Program-made: the position numbers and the translations under genes | Shown here: piece after piece, positions 1 through 11,400 of the stretch | How positions within the stretch are numbered: position 1 is the stretch's first letter | Layout of the letters: every line of letters starts with the position of its first letter | The notes under the pieces: generated by a model | Databases searched by the model: none | The model's input: the letters and a program-made list of their open reading frames with translations, nothing else | What the model was told of the DNA's origin: nothing | Assembly (NCBI RefSeq): GCF_001949145.1 | Contig: NW_019091660.1 | Coordinates: 109,106 to 173,105 of the forward strand | Reading direction: 5' to 3' | From: Acanthaster planci | Lineage: Eukaryota; Echinodermata; Asteroidea; Valvatida; Acanthasteridae | DNA: 64,000 nucleotides

Positions 1-531
1 GCTTTCATCACGTCTCTAGACACCGTGGTCAGTCTTTCTCTGCTACAGGTCGTTGTTCAAACCAATTCTATCCACTGAAAGCTCGACGAATGTATAGCAT
101 GCGAGTGAATCACCAATACCTCATGTTGTGGTCAGATCTTTCCCTTGGCTGCAGTGGGCAACTCTGCTTTCACCCATTGCCATAACCAAATGCGCTGCAC
201 GGGAATCAGCTGATTTCCTTGACGTCTCATGGGGAAGACTTTGTTACTGCTAACCATTGGTACTGGTACGTTTTGGTAGGCACAACAAAGCTCTGGTAAG
301 GTTGTTGATCCTCAAAGATATTTTTGGCAATTTCAATTGGTCAAGAATTGCAATGATGTTCAAAGCATTAACCAAACAGAAACAACCGAATAATTGTTCG
401 TTATCCTGTCAATATAAATGCCAAAGGGTATGCGCAGAAATGAAGCGTACTGGTTGGGACAGTGACGATACCCACAGTGCTTTGCGCTTCCTTCATGAGC
501 AGCAAACGTGCGAAGCCTTGTGTAAATTTTG
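1..531. other. No gene recognised; left flank of the Kazal duplication
   Basis: I see no convincing coding exon here. The open frames lack recognisable domains. From about 480 the sequence resembles the region near 14510 (shared wording around AGCAAACGTG and GAAGC), so the left boundary of the segmental duplication is near here. Confidence 0.5.
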
Positions 532-537
532 ATGACG

Positions 538-731
538 TGTATAATTAGAAAAGCCTAATACGTGTAAGCCACAGCTCTCATTAGTTGATTCCACAGGACT
601 GTAATAGACTTGTTAGGACGACGATCTTCGCTTCACCGTAATTTACCACCAGGCTGTTGTTAACGCTGTGCTTTTCTGATACAGATATACCTACGGCAAG
701 GTTGTGTGGGGGAGTGTGTAAACTCCGCAAT
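538..731 (+). promoter_or_regulatory. Putative promoter/5' UTR of Kazal copy 1
   Basis: This stretch is clearly homologous to 14574-14757 upstream of the second copy, including AAGCCACAGCTCTC and the run before the start codon. Where copy 2 has TATAAAGG, copy 1 has only ATAATTAGAAAAG (541-553), a weaker TATA-like sequence. The promoter role is inferred from conservation and distance to the ATG; no transcription start is visible. Confidence 0.45.
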
Positions 732-2237
732 ATGCGTTCATTTTTTTGGCTTCTTTACGTTGGACTGATTGGTAAGTAAAGTGCCGATCGTTGGTTCGTT
801 GCAATAATGTAAAACACTGAGGGACCGTCGGTAGATGAAACATTTGATACTGCTCTTTTGACGTCAGAGTTGTGTTTTTGCTACCTTTCGCTGCTAAAAC
901 TATAGTTAGAGTTGAATGCTTGCATGATGAATCTACAATAAGTTTTTTTTACCTTAAAAGTACGCCCTATAGTTGGGCGTCAGTACAAAGTAACAGAAGG
1001 TTTCACCAACGTGTTAACAATCCCACGCAGGTATAATACACGCACTACTAAATACTAAATGACAGTACAACCATATCAAATTAAGGGGGCAAGTAATGTC
1101 CACTTTGAACGCGATTGAGGTAAAATCGAAACCGACCAAACAGGGATTTTTCTGCAAACTTTAGCAGCCCGTACAAGTTGTAGGCAAATCTAAATTGATC
1201 TATACTTCTATACACCCACAATGCTTAATTCTTTTCTCAAGTTCGTTTATTTTTACATATCCATGATTGTCTGCTATATAGCCTTCAGTTTTTAATTACT
1301 TTTTTCAGAGAAATACTAATACCAAATTCCGTTGGGTCCGTTCTTAGCATAGACAGAAGTAAACAACAGAAAGCACCGTTTTCATCGACCATCTGTTATT
1401 TTAACATTGATCAACCTAAAACACAATAAGGCTCCACAAGCACGGTACCATGCTATTTAGACCTGTTCTTATTTCTTCCGTTCACAGTGGTCATCACGAT
1501 GGATTTCTGTACAGCACAGGTACGCTCAAGTTGATTCGGTATTTCCACCACGTTTCGTTTTGGACGTTAGCGGGTTGATGAATTTCCCACACAAATTTTA
1601 GAATAGTTCTCTTGTTGGCCTAGTGTAGACGCTTTGCTCGCCGTACCGGACTAGCAGAAGCACGGAAATAGCACGGCACTCTAACCTAATTGTCCAGTTT
1701 TAATTAGTTTCGGCAGTGAAACGTCACAGTTAATTATATTGCGTTCCTGTGCATTTTCACCTTCAAAGACGGTTAACTACGCGCTGATAGAGAACTACAA
1801 GTGATTAGATTTAACCTCGAAATGTACGCTGTATTTATATTCGATATGGAGTTCATAGAAGGGCCGTGCCACTACGTTCATTTGCGCTGCGAACGTGGCA
1901 GACACTGTCCAGCCAAAGAACGCTGCTGTGCCGAAGACTGGAACACACCGCGATGCGTACCGAATGATAGGCCTAAACCTTACACTAGCCTGTTCAAGCC
2001 TTGCTTACTGGACACCTTCTCCCTTCCGTCTTTCCACAGGACTCCCAGTCCACAGCCTCCTGTGCGCAATTCACTACTATCCCGGGGTGTCCAAAAGATT
2101 ATGACCCGATGTGCACCAGTGACAGGAACAAGTACGGCAACCTATGCCTGCTGTGCAGAGCGATCGAGAGCGGCAAACTCCCCGAGGACGCCTCCTTCGC
2201 ACGGTGCACCGAAGAACAACTTGAAAATAATCAGTAA
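732..2237 (+). CDS. Secreted single-domain Kazal-type serine protease inhibitor, copy 1 (3 exons)
   Basis: Coding exons are 732-771, 1488-1519 and 2040-2237, joined by GT-AG introns in phases 1 and 0, giving 89 residues. Residues 1-24 form a hydrophobic signal peptide ending in FCTAQ. The start is the first ATG of the exon and is matched in the paralogue at 14758. The mature part has six cysteines spaced C-x8-C-x7-C-x10-C-x2-C-x16-C, the classical Kazal pattern, with the usual Tyr and Asn near the third and fourth cysteines. By Kazal convention the P1 residue is the second after Cys2, here Lys (C-P-K-D-Y), which predicts inhibition of trypsin-like proteases outside the cell. That specificity is inferred. 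The protein ends in the acidic tail EEQLENNQ. A possible extra exon lies in intron 2 (1852-1956). AATAAA at 943-948 past 2 kb (2943-2948) is a candidate poly(A) signal shared with copy 2. Confidence 0.82.
1852..1956 (+). CDS. Candidate WAP-like cassette exon inside intron 2 of Kazal copy 1
   Basis: This is a 105-nt, 35-residue open segment preceded by AG (1850-1851) and followed by GT (1957-1958). It is phase 0 at both ends and so fits in frame between exons 2 and 3. Its cysteines are spaced C-x6-C-x5-C-x5-CC-x8-C. The C-x5-C-x5-CC core, as in CERGRHCPAKERCC, is the signature of WAP four-disulfide domains. Two of the usual eight cysteines are absent. By the known WAP disulfide order (C1-C6, C2-C7, C3-C5, C4-C8) the missing ones would be C2 and C7, which pair with each other. 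The splice sites are weak (donor GTACCG, short polypyrimidine tract), and the homologous stretch in copy 2 has stop codons. It could be an alternative exon, a fossil exon or a separate remnant. Confidence 0.45.
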
Positions 2238-3260
2238 CAGGAAACTAAAAAAGTGGTGGAAATTTATGGTGTATTATGTCAGTTCTTCTAAAATGGTTGA
2301 ACTGTGATCAATAGAAGATACATATCTATGAAGACAACACAGTGGCCTTAATCGTTTCTGCTGAGTGGAGACAGGCTAGAGTCCTTTTTTCTTGGTTTTA
2401 CCTGTATGCCTAGAGAAACTGCATAATATTCTTAACCAATCGTAATCAGTTAAAGCTCCCTTGAAAAGCTTCATTTAAGGATAAATCAGACTTTCACTAA
2501 TCGTGTCAGTTGGAGTTGGAATGACGCAAATTGATCATTTACACATAGCAGTTTGCTCTTTTGCATATTCAAAATTCTTGAGTTATTTAAATGCATTAGC
2601 CTTCTTACAAGAAAGCTACAATTATACACAAGTTGCTGCTGAGTATTGCAATGCTGCAAAAAGGGTTGCTTTCCTTGAATTTCAATCTTTAAATGACTAA
2701 TCATCAATTAATTCATTGGAATGTTATGAAGAAGCAGAAACTGAGTATGCTGTCAAAATCTCTTAAACTGAAAAGAATTGCAATTCCATATCACTTCCAA
2801 GGTGTTGATAGATTTCCTTCATTGTCTTTTCGTCGTTCTTGTTTTAATTAATTGTCTGAGTTTCTTTGCATTGCTGGGTTAGTTGATTGTTTTGAAACTA
2901 AAACAATCAGCGCAAACGTTACTAATCTGTTCAAATCGGTCAAATAAACTAATATCGATTTGACAATGCATGACTGAAAATATAAAGTGTGATACCATTT
3001 TCTTAAAAGCATGTGTTGATACCCAAAATAGCCTGTCGTGCAATTTTGCAGCGTGTCGATACGTACCCAGCAAGCGACCTTCAAATCATTGACGTGTTAT
3101 TTATTCAGCGACAGCGCAAAATAATACTTTGGAGTGGATCTGGGAGGCAGGAAATATATGTCAGTATAACACGTCGTTGCCGAAGCCAATATAACTGTAA
3201 CAAGGTCCCCTTTTATAAAGCTGTGAAGCAGAAAATATTGCCTGGTAAATTATAACGTGT
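2238..3260 (+). other. 3' flank/3' UTR region of Kazal copy 1
   Basis: This stretch is homologous with interruptions to 15936-16870 after copy 2; for example TTGGTTTTACCTGTATGCC occurs in both. An AATAAA at 2943-2948 sits at the same aligned place as 16519-16524 and may end the transcript. The open frames here show no known domain. Confidence 0.5.
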
Positions 3261-4799
3261 TGGCAAAAAAGTAAGCAAGTTGTAAAATTCCCGCTAATGC
3301 AGAACTGTCTCGGGTGGGTTAAAATTTCATATTCAAATTGTCCTTAAACCCTGTTCAAGACAAAGTTCTCCAATGTTGAACCACGATCTTCCATTTATTT
3401 TAAGTTGAACTAAATACCTTTCTTTTAAGTTTTAAATTGAAATTTCATCATCTTTTTTGACGTTTTCATTGTCTTCTGGTAGCTTATAACGTTCCAGCGC
3501 TGTGTTGTGACTTCGTTTTGGTTGATGTAATTTGTTCTTGCCCTGTTCGGGGGTCTTTCAACATTTAGCCGCAGGTCCTAAAATAGAATTAGTCATAAGC
3601 CCATGGGGTGAACCCCCCCCCATCCAAGCGTGGCACTGCATCGACAAGGGAATAAAAGTGCGATATGGGGCTTTTTGGAACCCATGCCTTGGAAACAGGA
3701 TGGAACCTAGTGATTGTATGCACCGTGTTACGATACGAAAAACTCCAAACTATTTAATTATTATGAAGCTTGAATTTTCTCTGATGCAACAAAGGATTCA
3801 AACAAGATCACACCGATATAAGGAACAAATAAACAAGTATGATTTAATGAGAAAATTACACTTAGCATAAAACTGCGGATTGGAACTAGCTTACAATGAT
3901 AACGGTAAAGAATTATGAACATATCTTATATAAACAAGATGATCTTATCGGGGAGAGCTTGGCAGACACTACAGTGAAGAATGTTTGACTCCATTGATGG
4001 CCAAAAAAAAACAGTCCTTGACTGTGCAAAAATGAGCTGCGACGTGGATGAAGACCACGTCCAATCAGAATGACCGGGCTCAAGGCAGAACGGCAAGGGC
4101 GTCATAAAAACGGGAACTTGATGATCCTACAAACTTGAACTAGATTCAGTTCATGAACTATTTTTTTTTCGGGACAAATTTCAACTCTCGCCTCACTTGG
4201 TCTGGACAAACATGTCTCACAAGTACCACAGACGATTCGCCACCACATGTTTAAATGGTGCAGACGTCAACAAGTCAAAAGACTTCTCACATCTCGCGTA
4301 CGGTAGAATTGCCTTCCAAAATATCTTTTTGTGTCTGCCAGGGTCCGTCTTTTATAGCCTACGACTCTTTAATATATTTCTTTTCATTACGTAAGTTTAT
4401 AAAATAGACTTTTTGGCATTACTTAATCTTACAAGAAACGTCCAGAACGTACACTAGAAATAACGTTCTACATGAAACTTCCGTAACGTACCACTGGAAT
4501 ATTCTGGACTACAGTGAGGTTATTCAGCGTGGCCAGGGGTCAAATGCAGGTAACAAGCAGAGTCTTGTGAGCTAGCTTAACATAATCTGAAACACATACT
4601 GAGGCGGCATGTGTACACGTAACAACCGAACTATCTTTCGAAATAATCACCCTTTAGTCTAGAAACCAGCAAATAAACATTCTAATTCGTACATTGTCAC
4701 CCAAATATATAGTCGTCCGACAGTGTAACCCTTGCAATGACGTAATAAAAATCAACCAATAATGCAATACCAACGGATAACGTAAAAAATTACTTATAA
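3261..4799. other. No gene recognised; partly shared with the right duplication unit
   Basis: Only 3490-3740 and 4640-4799 match the right unit. The stretch from about 3740 to 4640 is unique to the left unit and looks like an insertion, or a deletion on the right. I found no recognisable coding domain. Confidence 0.5.
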
Positions 4800-4914
4800 T
4801 TACTTGATCATCACCAATTGTGTTCAAAATACTGCTGCTGGATTAGTTTGTAAGCAACCCAAGTTTTGTCATATTACTCCGTGAATTTATCAATAATTGC
4901 ACTGCAACACCTAT
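4800..4914 (+). mobile_element. Older non-LTR reverse-transcriptase fragment, left piece
   Basis: The wording GTTCAAAATACTGCTGCTGG encodes a VQNxAAxL-like motif typical of the end of non-LTR reverse transcriptases. It matches 17650 onward in the right unit, so this insertion predates the duplication. The element at 4915-5716 interrupts it, and it resumes at 5717. Confidence 0.55.
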
Positions 4915-5716
4915 TGCCTATCATCGTCATCAAAGTTATCGACAATTACATGATAATTGGTTTTGGTTAGGCGGAAGATACCCATTGTTGCAATTCTTTT
5001 CCCCCAAACTGTGTCATCAAACTCATTCAATGCAAAATATTGAAAAATGTGTTGTTTCGTTTCAAGCATGGATGTTGAAACACAAGTTGAAACTTAACGC
5101 TGGAAAAACAGAGGTGATTTTGTTTGGTTCTCAACAACAGCTGGATAAAATCCACATTAACCATGTTAAAATTGGTGACAACCATATAAAAATCGTTGAC
5201 AATGTCTGGAGTCTGGCCGGATACAAGATTGTCTATTACTCTCATATCAATCATATTTGCAAGAGGGTGAATTATAATGTAAGGTAGTATTTGAAAATAT
5301 ACGAGTCAAGGAGTTACTGAGAGCTTGGTTCTTTCATTAATTACTTATGCCAACTCTGTAGTGTATGATATATCTCAATCTTCGATCGTATAATAAACTT
5401 AACGACAGGACATTTGCAATTGCTGGACCGACGTTGTGGATTTCTTTGCCAAACCAGTTGAAAGATATTAAGAATGAAAACGAGTTCAAGCGTGCAATCA
5501 AGACGTACCTTTTTAATACATGTTACAATTAACAAGATCTTATTCATATAATTTTATGTTTTATTAATCATGTGGTAATTTACATGTAGTTTTGTAGTTC
5601 TCATTATAATTTTAATTATAGCATAGAATTGTTATTGTGTAATCATATTATTTTTGTCATTCGGATATGGGCGCTTTATAGAAATGGCTCTTTAGAAATG
5701 AAATAAATATTAAATG
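4915..5716 (+). mobile_element. 5'-truncated, internally deleted non-LTR retrotransposon, left unit only
   Basis: The frame near 4985-5220 encodes a reverse-transcriptase C-terminal stretch of the non-LTR type, with an LKLNAGKTEVILFGS-like motif. The frame near 5400-5520 holds the conserved terminal block beginning FAIAGPTLW and ending YLFNT. The sequence between them is missing or scrambled, so the element is dead. The 3' end has the typical GGGCGCTTTATA stretch followed by an A/T-rich tail. The right unit lacks this segment: there CCTATTACC runs directly into AATCGCAATTC. Flanking ACCTAT copies near 4910 and 5720 may be target-site duplications. Confidence 0.65.
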
Positions 5717-5935
5717 TTACCTATCGCAATTCAGTTCAAACTTCTATACATGTGGTTGGTTTTTACCTACAGATATCGTTTTCAGAAAACAAACCTGGCG
5801 ACGAATCATTTTCAAATTAAATTCATTGCTGGTCCAAAACTCTTGAATGATCTCCTGATTGAAATTATGCAGCAACGGAAATCTCAGTTTTAAATCTAAA
5901 CTTAAACTTTTTCTTTCGGAAGGCTTTTAATGTGA
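5717..5935 (+). mobile_element. Older non-LTR reverse-transcriptase fragment, right piece
   Basis: This continues the fragment at 4800-4914. It holds the conserved terminal block (IAGPKLLN-like, near 5825-5850) and matches 17755-18020 of the right unit. Frameshifts and stops make it non-functional. Confidence 0.55.
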
Positions 5936-8900
5936 AATTATGAGTTATGCACGACTCACTTTCGTAACTTGTACAAGGAATGAACATTTTCCTTGATGAA
6001 TAAATTTTTGGGTTTTTTCCTCTTTTTTTTCTTAAAAGTGATGTACATGCACATATACTTTAGAGCGCATGGCCTTGTTACTATGAGAAGTATGAATTAA
6101 CAACTTTGAATTAATAAAAAGACCATAAAATATGACGTGAGGCGGTGGTTTCAGTCATCTCACTCAAACAAGAGGCTTTATATTCTTGGCAAGATTGACC
6201 TTGTTAAAATACAGTAGCACAACCATGGAAAAGTTAAATGTGAAAAAATAAATGTTCAGCTCCAGTTTCCTTAAATGAAATTCTCATGAGGTAGCTGTAT
6301 GACATTCTTTGCACATTGTTTTCTGCTTTAGCTTAGAGGAAACAAATTGCACGTCAAATAGCCACGAAAAAAATTAATTGAAAACAGTTCAGCTCCAGAG
6401 TCAAAATGAAAATAAAATTCTCATGAGGTAAATGATATCCAGTGCACATTGTTTTCTGTTTTAGAAACAAGCTGCATATAAAATATTAGGGCGAAAATTC
6501 AGCGCAGAAAATCATCATCTCCTCTCACTCTAATCTACCTTTGATCTTGGCAAGTGACAATACATGAGTTGTTAAGTTCATACATGTATGGTTACCATAA
6601 CACGATGCCCATCGCCACTTGCATGCACTGCATGCGTATGTAACGCCACTGCCTCGCCGACACTGAAATAGACTGGCCCCTCACGGTTTGTTGCTTAAAA
6701 GCGTTTCTAATGTTACATACGTAAGCAGGACGTAAGACTACTTCGTTTTTCTGGTTCACAGACGTGGGCCCGGGTCCGAATCAATTGGCTAAGGCCGAAA
6801 ATTACACTGAGTATTTCGCAGCATCTACGGCCATAGAATCTTGCATGATATCAAGCCGCAGCTAACTGATTCCGACACGAATGACGTCATCTGATAAGAG
6901 TGCCCGACTGAAATGTGTGGAAGCCTTAGGGAATTCCTTTACAGGACATATTACTTAACCCCATCCATTGAAAACACATTAAAATTACGCGGTAGCAGAA
7001 TTCCTGCCGATCAAGTAAGTTTGGTGGCTTTTGGAAATCGTTTAATGCAAAATAAAAAATCTTTTTCTTGCCGACGCGCAGGTCTTACGGCGATGTGCAC
7101 GGTGATCAGAAACCGGAGACTTGGGGGGGATCTAAGCTATGTATTTTCTCCTTTTCATGTATATTAACGGGTTTCCTTTCTACTGAATCCTCATTTAATT
7201 CTGACCGTACGAGTTTTGTTCATACTGATTTGATCAGTCTTTTAATGTCATTCTCAGTTATTTATGCAATGTAATATGATATTTTATTGTAAGGCGCATT
7301 TTTTCAAATAGTTAGAAATCGGGCGGTCTATTTATTATTTTTATAGTTAACAGGTAATCAGGCTTGATGTGGTCCATCTTTGTCAAATTACATGAGATTT
7401 AGTTTAAAAAACGACTTGCTTCCATCAGCCGGTAACTCATAAACCGATGAAGGTACTGACTTCATATTTTGGGATTTGACAGGCAACCATTTTGTTTGGG
7501 TTGACAAGGTCGTGCGACTTTTGCTTCCGGGGTCAATTAAGGGTGAATTTCAGGTACATCATCAGTCAGATTTACATTAATGGACGGTTGTTATATTACC
7601 AGCCGTGACGACGCTGAGTGGATGGAAAAATCGTACGTTTCCCCATTGCATAGGCCTAAAGGCATCTTTCCACAGGCGCTTTAACTATAGCGCCAAGCGC
7701 TGCGTATCCGTCAAAATTAATGGGTTGAATTTTGTGCATGTGAAAGTGAATCGCGTGAATGTATCCCGCACGCAACGAACCCAAAAAAGAAAGGCGCCTT
7801 AAGGAACACAATACATGGAGGATAGACCAATGAGAACAGGTTGTCCAGCATATCAGCATTATTTATGGGGCTAACAAGTAACGTTTATACTGTTTAAAAG
7901 ACTTTTGTGAGCCTACCTGCAACTTAAGTCATGTCTAATTTGGAGTATATAGCAGATTTCATCATAGGTATACCCGCCCTCAAAATAATGTTGAATCAGT
8001 TCGTCTATTATGAAAACTATTAAGAAATCAAGCATTGTAAATAATTTATTATTTACATCCGTTCTGTGGGATATCGTGCAGGAACAGACAGAAATATCAC
8101 ATAGGCTATAGACCTAACGTCAGGCCGTAAACGAGTGAAGTTACGTCTAGAGTAACTAAGTTATCGAGAAAAACAATCTACCCTAACAAAAGTCTATTTT
8201 GTTAATTTATTTATGTAACCAAAAATGGTATTATATACACGTCACACTTCACATACACGTCACTTTACCGATGTCAGTCTTTAAAAATGAAAGGACATTA
8301 TTTCTTCTTTCAAGTGGAGTTCGGCGCAACTGCCGAAACGAATACATCTTCTAGTTCTACTGCTAAAATGAGAGTCAGGCACGATGGATCGATGGAACAA
8401 GTACATGGACATGTGAAACGATCGAGGGTCAAAGTTAAAAATACCACTGCTAATCGAGACAAAAAAACGGATGACGTTCGACGCACGACGGGCGACGCAC
8501 GACGGCAGATATGAATTCCATACAATAGAGCATGACTTGCAGACAAACTTGAGCATGTTGCATGTAGACTAAGAGCCTATCTGTGTCCTTATCCACGTAA
8601 GTTACAGGTCCTATATTCAGCAACGCTTGCCATGGTAACCACAACACTAAGGCCGAGGTAGGTCGTGGGATCATTGATAAAGTTGAATTGCTAAATGAAT
8701 ATATTTACATTGTATAAGAATTTGCATTGGGTTTGGTTCATGAAAACAAAACTGGCGTTCCATAGTCGTTCCTAAACTCTGAAGCAGTCAATCTCTCAAA
8801 CATTTCAAACATTAATCTTTCTATGTGGTTAATACAAACCTCGAGGATCAATTTGTTCCACATGACTTTGGCACACCAGTCTGAACCACGTATTAGTTTC

Positions 8901-9120
8901 GCTTGTGGGCTTTCATTTTTTTCGTGGCCACGTTTACCAAAACTGCAGCGAGAAAAGACATCTTGTACAATTATCAGCGAATAGTACAGTAAATATTTTC
9001 CAAGATGTCACTAATGAATCTGAAAAATAAAATTGGTCAAAAAAGGTACCCTAAGGCAAACAAGATTTTTACCGAGGACCGAGAGAAGACATTTCCGCTA
9101 CTTTGCACTCTGATAAAGTG
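5936..9120. other. No gene recognised; non-coding, with duplication remnants
   Basis: Apart from the direct repeat at 6253-6490 and the end of the left duplication unit near 7290, I see nothing specific. Open frames are short and show no domain. Confidence 0.5.
6253..6490. repeat. Imperfect tandem direct repeat, about 135 bp unit, two copies
   Basis: The copies start at about 6253 and 6387 and share GTTCAGCTCCAG, AAATTCTCATGAGGTA and GCACATTGTTTTCTG in the same order. Confidence 0.7.
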
Positions 9121-9121
9121 T

Positions 9122-9200
9122 TGCTTTGCTTGGCTTGGCTTGGCTTGGCTTGGCTTGGCTTGGCTTAGCTTGGCTTTGCTTGGCTTCGCTTTGCTTCGAG
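9122..9200. repeat. Pentanucleotide array (CTTGG)n
   Basis: About eight near-perfect GCTTG units are followed by decayed variants (TTAGC, TTTGC, TTCGC). The Leu/Ala/Trp-rich peptides it can encode are an artefact of the repeat. Confidence 0.9.
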
Positions 9201-9239
9201 AGAGAGATTGTAGAATGAAACTAACTACCAAGGCCAGGA

Positions 9240-9485
9240 GAATTTGGGGAAGGTAAATAGAGACCTATCATCACAGGTACGATTTTTGTTTTTTAGAAGG
9301 AAAAATAGAGGCAACTTATCATAGCGGCGAGGAGGACACGTTTTAGAAAGGAAAATAAAGGATAATAACCATCATAGCTACGAAGATTTTTTTCAAGGAA
9401 GTAGAAGAGACTAACAATCTGGACTAAGAAAATATTGTTAGAAGGGGAAAAAGAGACTAATTATCACGGCTAGGGAGGAAATATC
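9240..9485. repeat. Degenerate tandem repeat, roughly 60 bp period
   Basis: A motif resembling TAGAAGGAAAAATAGAG followed by TATCAT and a GAGGA-like block recurs about four times with many substitutions. Confidence 0.5.
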
Positions 9486-9489
9486 TGTT

Positions 9490-10270
9490 TTGAACTATTT
9501 CTGTGCCGTAACCCTTTTGTTCAAACTGTATAGTAGGCCGTGTCCGGCTATGGACGTGGCTACGACCGTTGGCAGGACGGCCATTATGAAGTCATGTCCA
9601 AATAATCCGGCTACGGAGGTGGCTAGACGGCTGTAAAGTCGTGAATTTCGAGCCACAAGAGAAGGTGACGAGATTTTTGGCAGCGCTGGGTACAGGTCTA
9701 CAAAAAAAGGGGGGAAATGGCAGCGGACAATAATGCCACCGCAAGTGCCAGTATCGGCACATGTGCTACCAACTCGAAAGAACCAACCCATATATGTAAG
9801 TAAGCTATTCTCACAGAAAATTTAATGGTCTTGCCTGTGAAACCATCACTCAGTTAAGCTTACTCTGTAACGTTGAAGGCCGAAAGTTTGCCCATTTTTG
9901 TCGTTTGTCGAAGCTACGTGTATACTAGGCTTAACCATCGTTAGGCCTAGTCAAAATAAATTGGACTCTACAAATCGCCTTTTTTAAAATATGGACATTG
10001 TTTTCGGACCACCTTAGGCCCAACATCTGAACATGACTAAAGGCAAAGCCCAAGTATGCCAAGGAGTTAACTGTAGCATTTGTTAATGTAAACCCTCCGG
10101 GCATTTGGGCTGCTTTAGAGCAAGAATTCTCGCGGTCTGAGGTTGTTCCATTTACTGCACTCACGTGTGGGCAAAGGGCAACTCTCCATTCACTTTGCAT
10201 GTTTTCTCCATTTTTTTTCAGCAACATGATAAGATAACTGAAACCCTTTTCGGTACAGTGTGGGAGATGT
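9490..10270. other. No gene recognised
   Basis: The two minus-strand open frames here (98 residues each) resemble no domain I know and show no splice-consistent partners. Confidence 0.5.
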
Positions 10271-10274
10271 TAAG

Positions 10275-11080
10275 GATAACCCACGACATGTTTAGATATC
10301 TATAACGAAATGCGTTTAGGAATATGTTTAAATGCTTCACACGTTTCCATGGTACACGAGTAGCTTTGTGAAAACTGTTTAGCTTTTATTTCCCCTTTTT
10401 TCATACACAAAAACTAATGCTATTTTTGCTTAATTCTACTTGTAGAATTTTTGGTATAGTTATACCAATTTGTTTATCAGTCTGAAGCCATGGTAACATT
10501 CAAATTGTTTCCATCGACATTTTACATTATACGAGTAACAAAATGGGTACTGGGAGTACTGGGAGTATTCCCATAGACTGCAATGATAAATCCCCACATT
10601 TTGCAATAATTTTAAAAATACTCACAACGCTCACAGGTGTCCAGGCTGCACAGAAATACGATGATCGACATGTCTCCTTTCATTTTCCTTTCAATTTTCG
10701 GGGGGTTGACCAATGAATTTTTGAAAAATTTTCACCAGAAGCACACCACCCCTAAAATGAAGAAAATGTCCCTGCCCACAAAAGTAGCCATTTTGAAAAA
10801 CCATCCCTCTGCAAAACGGCCAAATAGTGCCATTTTCGGACCTGACTGCATCCAAATTACTCAGAATTTGAAGCCCAGAGTCCGGGCCAGGGGTTCAGTG
10901 CCATATTTCTCCAATTCCTCAATTTCATGGCTCTCAGGACTCTCTACTATAGAATATTTTGAGTGTATAACTTTTATTAATGAGGTCGGCGGACATATTT
11001 AGGGCCTTTTTGCGAGGGTGCACCCCTTGGTGATAAATGAAATTAATCTGGTGATAGACGTCTGTCGCCAGTCGGTCATG
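10275..11080. repeat. Composite repeat, inverted relative to 23580-24087
   Basis: 10275-10385 resembles the foldback element at 23928-24087 (TAACCCACGACATGTT, TTTAGGAATATGTTTAAATG). 10400-10570 is the reverse complement of 23635-23790. 11036-11080 is the reverse complement of 23580-23625. The left copy contains about 460 extra bases at 10571-11030, either an insertion here or a deletion there. Confidence 0.65.
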
Positions 11081-11224
11081 AAAATCAACCTGGATTTTTT
11101 TCAGTGGTATCACGACCTGTTGTTTTCATGCTTCCCATTGCTTTTTATTAACTGCTGGTTAGGAATCCTTGAAGTGACGGGCACCTCCCGTATTAATCCG
11201 TTGTGATATTATAATTATTCTGTT

Positions 11225-11265
11225 AAGAGACGTCTGTCGCCAGACGGTCATTAAAATTAATCTAG
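11225..11265. repeat. Second nearby copy of the AGACGTCTGTCGCCAG motif
   Basis: The motif occurs at about 11057 and 11228, and in reverse complement near 23585. It appears to be an element end. Confidence 0.6.
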
Positions 11266-11339
11266 CTTTGTTGTCTGTGGCGTCGGCTCCTGTTCTTTTT
11301 ACACTTTCGCGTTTCACTCCAATGCAAATCAAATCAACT

Positions 11340-11400
11340 TACGCCAAGCTTACGGACACGAGGCGCACTGAAAACTCGTTTATGGTAAGACGCCTCATAA
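11340..11400. repeat. Segment inverted relative to 21010-21065
   Basis: CGGACACGAGGCGCACTGAA followed by AACTCGTTTATGG matches the reverse complement near 21035-21065 with few differences. Confidence 0.7.

Larger units (their letters stand above)
480..7290. repeat. Left unit of a tandem segmental duplication
   Basis: Blocks in this interval match blocks of 14510-18270 in the same order and orientation. They include the upstream region, all three Kazal exons, the 3' flank, 3490-3740 with 17110-17300, 4640-4930 with 17310-17770, 5717-6000 with 17750-18110, and 7150-7290 with 18145-18270. The left unit is longer because of insertions at about 3740-4640 and 4915-5716 and extra sequence at 6000-7140. 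The outer edges are approximate. Confidence 0.7.

Noticed and set aside
1801-2307. Single 168-residue open frame over the Kazal region
   Set aside because: It starts without a signal peptide and reads the Kazal exon in the wrong frame. The three-exon model, supported by the paralogue, is better. Only its WAP-like part (1852-1956) is kept as a candidate exon.
4430-4515. GAA/TTC words resembling a heat-shock element cluster
   Set aside because: The spacing is irregular and no gene lies nearby.
10637-11002. 121-residue open frame
   Set aside because: It lies in a repeat-derived insertion, has no recognisable domain and no splice support.
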